Shown piece by piece: positions 7,688 to 8,961 of a DNA stretch of 8,961 nt. Within the stretch, counting starts at the first letter, position 1. Every line of letters begins with the position of its first letter. Source of the stretch: Rickettsiales bacterium. GTDB taxonomy: Bacteria; Pseudomonadota; Alphaproteobacteria; Rickettsiales; Anaplasmataceae. The notes beneath the pieces were generated by a model. It was given only the letters and a program-made list of their open reading frames with translations. It was not told the origin of the DNA and searched no databases. The position numbers and the translations under genes are program-made. The stretch is taken from contig JAISAR010000021.1 of the NCBI GenBank assembly GCA_031266615.1, positions 1 to 8,961 of the forward strand. Reading direction: 5' to 3'.

Positions 7688-8545
7688 ATGCATTTCAATC
7701 ATTACTTTTCATTGATGAGGTTGCACAGTTTAACAGGTTTGTGGCTTGTACTATTCCCTAGTTTAAGTGGTATTATTCTAGCTTCAACTTCTCTATCTTG
7801 GCAGGCTTTTTTTCTCTTTATTTTGTTTACTATAGGTGCATTCTTGATGAGACCTGCGGGTTGCATAATCAATGATATTTTCGATAAAGGAATAGATGCG
7901 CATGTTGAACGAACAAAATATAGGCCACTTGCAAGTGGTGCACTAAACGTAAAGCAAGCTTTGATTTTACTTTCTCTGTTACTGTCCATTGCGCTAGTAA
8001 TCCTACTACTCACCAATAAAACTACACTTATACTTGGGGTAATCTCAATGTGTATGATAAGTATTTACCCTTTACTAAAGCGTTATGTTTGGTGGCCACA
8101 ATTGTTTTTAGGGTTTACTTTTAACATGGGATCGCTCCTAGGTTGGGCGGCAGTGAAGAATCAGATTAGTATAGAACCTATGCTCTTTTATGCGGGATGC
8201 ATCTTTTGGACACTGAGTTACGACACCATATACGCTCATCAAGATAAAAAAGATGATAAAAAACTGGGAATGAAATCAACAGCATTGTATTTTGGTGATA
8301 CAACAAAATCTTGGCTAAAAAGGTTTCATTTAATATCTCTTATGATGTGGCTATATGCTGGTATCTTATCATCATTGAATAACATTTTCTATATCGCTTT
8401 ACTTGCTGTAGGGGTCATGTTTCATTACCAATATAAAAATCTCAACCCCGGCGACTCCAGTCAATGCATGTCCATATTTAAAAATAACTCCTATGTAGGA
8501 CTACTGCTTTTTCTCGGCATTCTTTTAGATAGAGTTGTAAACTGA
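7688..8545 (+). CDS. ubiA: 4-hydroxybenzoate polyprenyltransferase
   Basis: UbiA attaches a polyprenyl chain to 4-hydroxybenzoate at the inner membrane, the first membrane step of ubiquinone synthesis. The 285-residue protein is the usual length and very hydrophobic, with roughly eight or nine membrane segments. Both Mg-diphosphate-binding Asp motifs of the superfamily are intact: NDIFDKGID (N62-D70), preceded by RPAG, and DTIYAHQDKKDD (D179-D190, matching D-x-x-Y-A-x-x-D-x-x-x-D). Between them, RTKYRPLASGAL is the conserved segment after the first motif. These details favour UbiA over the related haem-O and menaquinone prenyltransferases. The ATG lies 2 nt after the rbfA stop, without a clear Shine-Dalgarno sequence of its own, which suggests translational coupling. 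It ends the cluster. Prenyl length cannot be read from the sequence. Confidence 0.94.
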   Translation: MHFNHYFSLMRLHSLTGLWLVLFPSLSGIILASTSLSWQAFFLFILFTIGAFLMRPAGCIINDIFDKGIDAHVERTKYRPLASGALNVKQALILLSLLLSIALVILLLTNKTTLILGVISMCMISIYPLLKRYVWWPQLFLGFTFNMGSLLGWAAVKNQISIEPMLFYAGCIFWTLSYDTIYAHQDKKDDKKLGMKSTALYFGDTTKSWLKRFHLISLMMWLYAGILSSLNNIFYIALLAVGVMFHYQYKNLNPGDSSQCMSIFKNNSYVGLLLFLGILLDRVVN

Positions 8546-8556
8546 AATACGACTAA

Positions 8557-8574
8557 TACCAAATCCCAATGGTA
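8557..8574. repeat. Short inverted repeat after ubiA
   Basis: TACCA at 8557-8561 can pair with TGGTA at 8570-8574 around an 8-nt loop. It lies 11 nt after the ubiA stop, where a terminator is expected. The stem is only 5 bp, however, and no T-run follows (aataggacaa), so a Rho-independent terminator is unlikely. Confidence 0.35.
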
Positions 8575-8622
8575 ATAGGACAAATTAAAGGTACCGTTTT
8601 GCCAGTCAACAATGGTGTCATT

Positions 8623-8639
8623 CCAGCGCGTAACGCTGG
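8623..8639. repeat. GC-rich palindromic element CCAGCG-n5-CGCTGG
   Basis: CCAGCG (8623-8628) and CGCTGG (8634-8639) form a perfect 6-bp stem with loop cgtaa. It stands out by its GC content within AT-rich DNA. The surrounding text, gtcattccagcgcgtaacgctgg, resembles a short dispersed palindromic repeat I associate with Wolbachia genomes. That family link is from memory; within this window it occurs once. No T-run follows on the plus strand. Confidence 0.5.
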
Positions 8640-8663
8640 TAAGCTATAAAATTCAAGAAATGC

Positions 8664-8774
8664 TTAAGAAATTTACTAAATGAAAAAACAAGGCAAAAGA
8701 AGCCCCGTTGGTGGCTAGTTATTCATATTAACTTTATAAATTGGCGTTTTTTTATTCTAAACGTCTAATCTAGC
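8664..8774. repeat. Degenerate direct repeat, copy 1
   Basis: This copy begins TTAAGAAATTTACTAA and contains the blocks AAGGCAAA, GCCCCG, GGTGGCTAGTT and AAATTGGCG, ending near acgtctaatctagc. The same blocks recur in the same order 145 bp downstream. The core (8664-8746) aligns well with copy 2 apart from small indels; the last 28 bp are more diverged. Confidence 0.7.
8701..8716 (-). terminator. Weak terminator-like hairpin on the minus strand, inside repeat copy 1
   Basis: Read on the minus strand, AGCC (8716-8713) pairs with GGCT (8704-8701), with one mismatch and one further C-G pair around loop CAAC. It is followed by the T-rich run tcttttgccttgtttttt. It could end a minus-strand transcript entering from the right. 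Copy 2 keeps the T-rich run (tttctttgcctttttttc) but has a poorer stem. Low confidence because the stem is short. Confidence 0.25.
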
Positions 8775-8808
8775 TACTTTTAAATGCAAATAACCTAAAC
8801 TGTAAACG

Positions 8809-8919
8809 TTAAGAAATTCACTAAGCAGAAAAAAAGGCAAAGAAACCCCGAGTGGCGAGTTTTGACTCTATAATACTTTAAATTGGCGCTATAATAATTT
8901 GCTGACGCTTAGTTTAAGC
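8809..8919. repeat. Degenerate direct repeat, copy 2
   Basis: The blocks TTAAGAAATTCACTAA, AAGGCAAA, ACCCCG, AGTGGCGAGTT and AAATTGGCG repeat copy 1 in order. The core is 8809-8888. The ends sit 142-145 bp from their partners, so the two copies have almost equal length. The tail acgcttagtttaagc aligns loosely with acgtctaatctagc of copy 1. A third copy may lie beyond the window edge but none is visible inside it. Confidence 0.7.
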
Positions 8920-8920
8920 G
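8906..8920. repeat. Hairpin at the end of repeat copy 2
   Basis: CGCTTA (8906-8911) and TAAGCG (8915-8920) form a perfect 6-bp stem with loop gtt. The matching place in copy 1 (cgtctaatctagc) cannot form it. No T-run follows on the plus strand, so it is not an obvious terminator. Confidence 0.4.
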
Positions 8921-8961
8921 CGATTTGGCTGAATGTAGAAAAAATGAAAAAGACATGCAGC

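Larger units (their letters stand above)
3453..8545 (+). other. Probable nusA-infB-rbfA-ubiA operon
   Basis: Four same-strand genes follow each other with gaps of 8, 1 and 2 nt, and no terminator or promoter-sized space between them. nusA-infB-rbfA is the conserved core of the bacterial metY-rimP-nusA-infB-rbfA-truB-type operon; ubiA is a non-standard last member. Cotranscription is an inference from spacing. No clear intrinsic terminator (GC hairpin plus T-run) was found on the plus strand just after ubiA. Confidence 0.8.
8546..8961. other. Non-coding, repeat-bearing region downstream of ubiA
   Basis: No frame on either strand looks coding in these 416 bp. The region holds a short inverted repeat at 8557-8574, a GC-rich hairpin at 8623-8639, a degenerate direct repeat pair at 8664-8774 and 8809-8919, and a hairpin at 8906-8920, listed separately. 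No tRNA or recognised RNA gene was seen. The mix of A-tracts, small GC islands and degenerate repeats resembles Wolbachia intergenic repeat DNA. Confidence 0.6.

Noticed and set aside
7262..8016. Two minus-strand frames of about 105 codons over rbfA and ubiA
   Set aside because: They are antisense shadows of intact, recognisable genes and have no family features of their own.
8546..8610. Insertion sequence remnant after ubiA
   Set aside because: The text after the ubiA stop has an IS-end feel (short inverted repeat), but no transposase fragment, matching far inverted repeat or target duplication can be seen.
8557..8639. Rho-independent terminator for the ubiA operon
   Set aside because: Two small hairpins exist (8557-8574 and 8623-8639), but neither is followed by a plus-strand T-run.
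8664..8919. CRISPR array
   Set aside because: There are only two degenerate copies of about 111 bp, far longer and less exact than CRISPR repeats, and no cas gene is present.

Overview
The window looks like chromosome of an AT-rich obligate intracellular alphaproteobacterium, most likely Wolbachia or a close relative in the Rickettsiales. This rests on the low GC content, the character of the NusA, IF-2, RbfA and UbiA proteins, the very tight spacing of the core genes, and a downstream spacer of short degenerate repeats and small hairpins of the kind common in Wolbachia. The assignment comes from recognition, not from a database search.

Layout. (1) Bases 1-112, minus strand: the first 37 codons of a gene that runs off the left edge; its function is not recognised. 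(2) 113-290: an AT-rich divergent spacer with a perfect TATAAT hexamer before the next gene. (3) 291-3365, plus strand: a complete inner-membrane RND-superfamily transporter of 1024 residues. No membrane-fusion adaptor or outer-membrane channel lies next to it in the window. (4) 3366-3452: a short spacer with a plausible sigma70-type promoter that overlaps the transporter stop codon. (5) 3453-8545, plus strand: a compact cluster nusA - infB - rbfA - ubiA with gaps of 8, 1 and 2 nt, almost certainly cotranscribed. (6) 8546-8961: a non-coding region with two small hairpins and a degenerate direct repeat (two copies of about 111 bp, starts 145 bp apart).

How the genes work together. NusA (transcription elongation, termination and antitermination), IF-2 (initiator-tRNA delivery and subunit joining) and RbfA (30S maturation) are the conserved transcription/translation block of bacteria. 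In many bacteria this block also has rimP upstream, ylxR between nusA and infB, and truB-rpsO-pnp downstream. None of these is present here. ubiA, a membrane prenyltransferase of ubiquinone synthesis, follows rbfA 2 nt after its stop, which places a respiratory-quinone gene at the end of a translation operon. The transporter is on the same strand but is probably a separate unit.

All five complete genes look intact: no frameshift, internal stop or lost key motif was seen. I do not see a new defence, mobile or biosynthetic system. The least explained parts are the truncated minus-strand gene at the left edge and the repeat-bearing spacer at the right edge.
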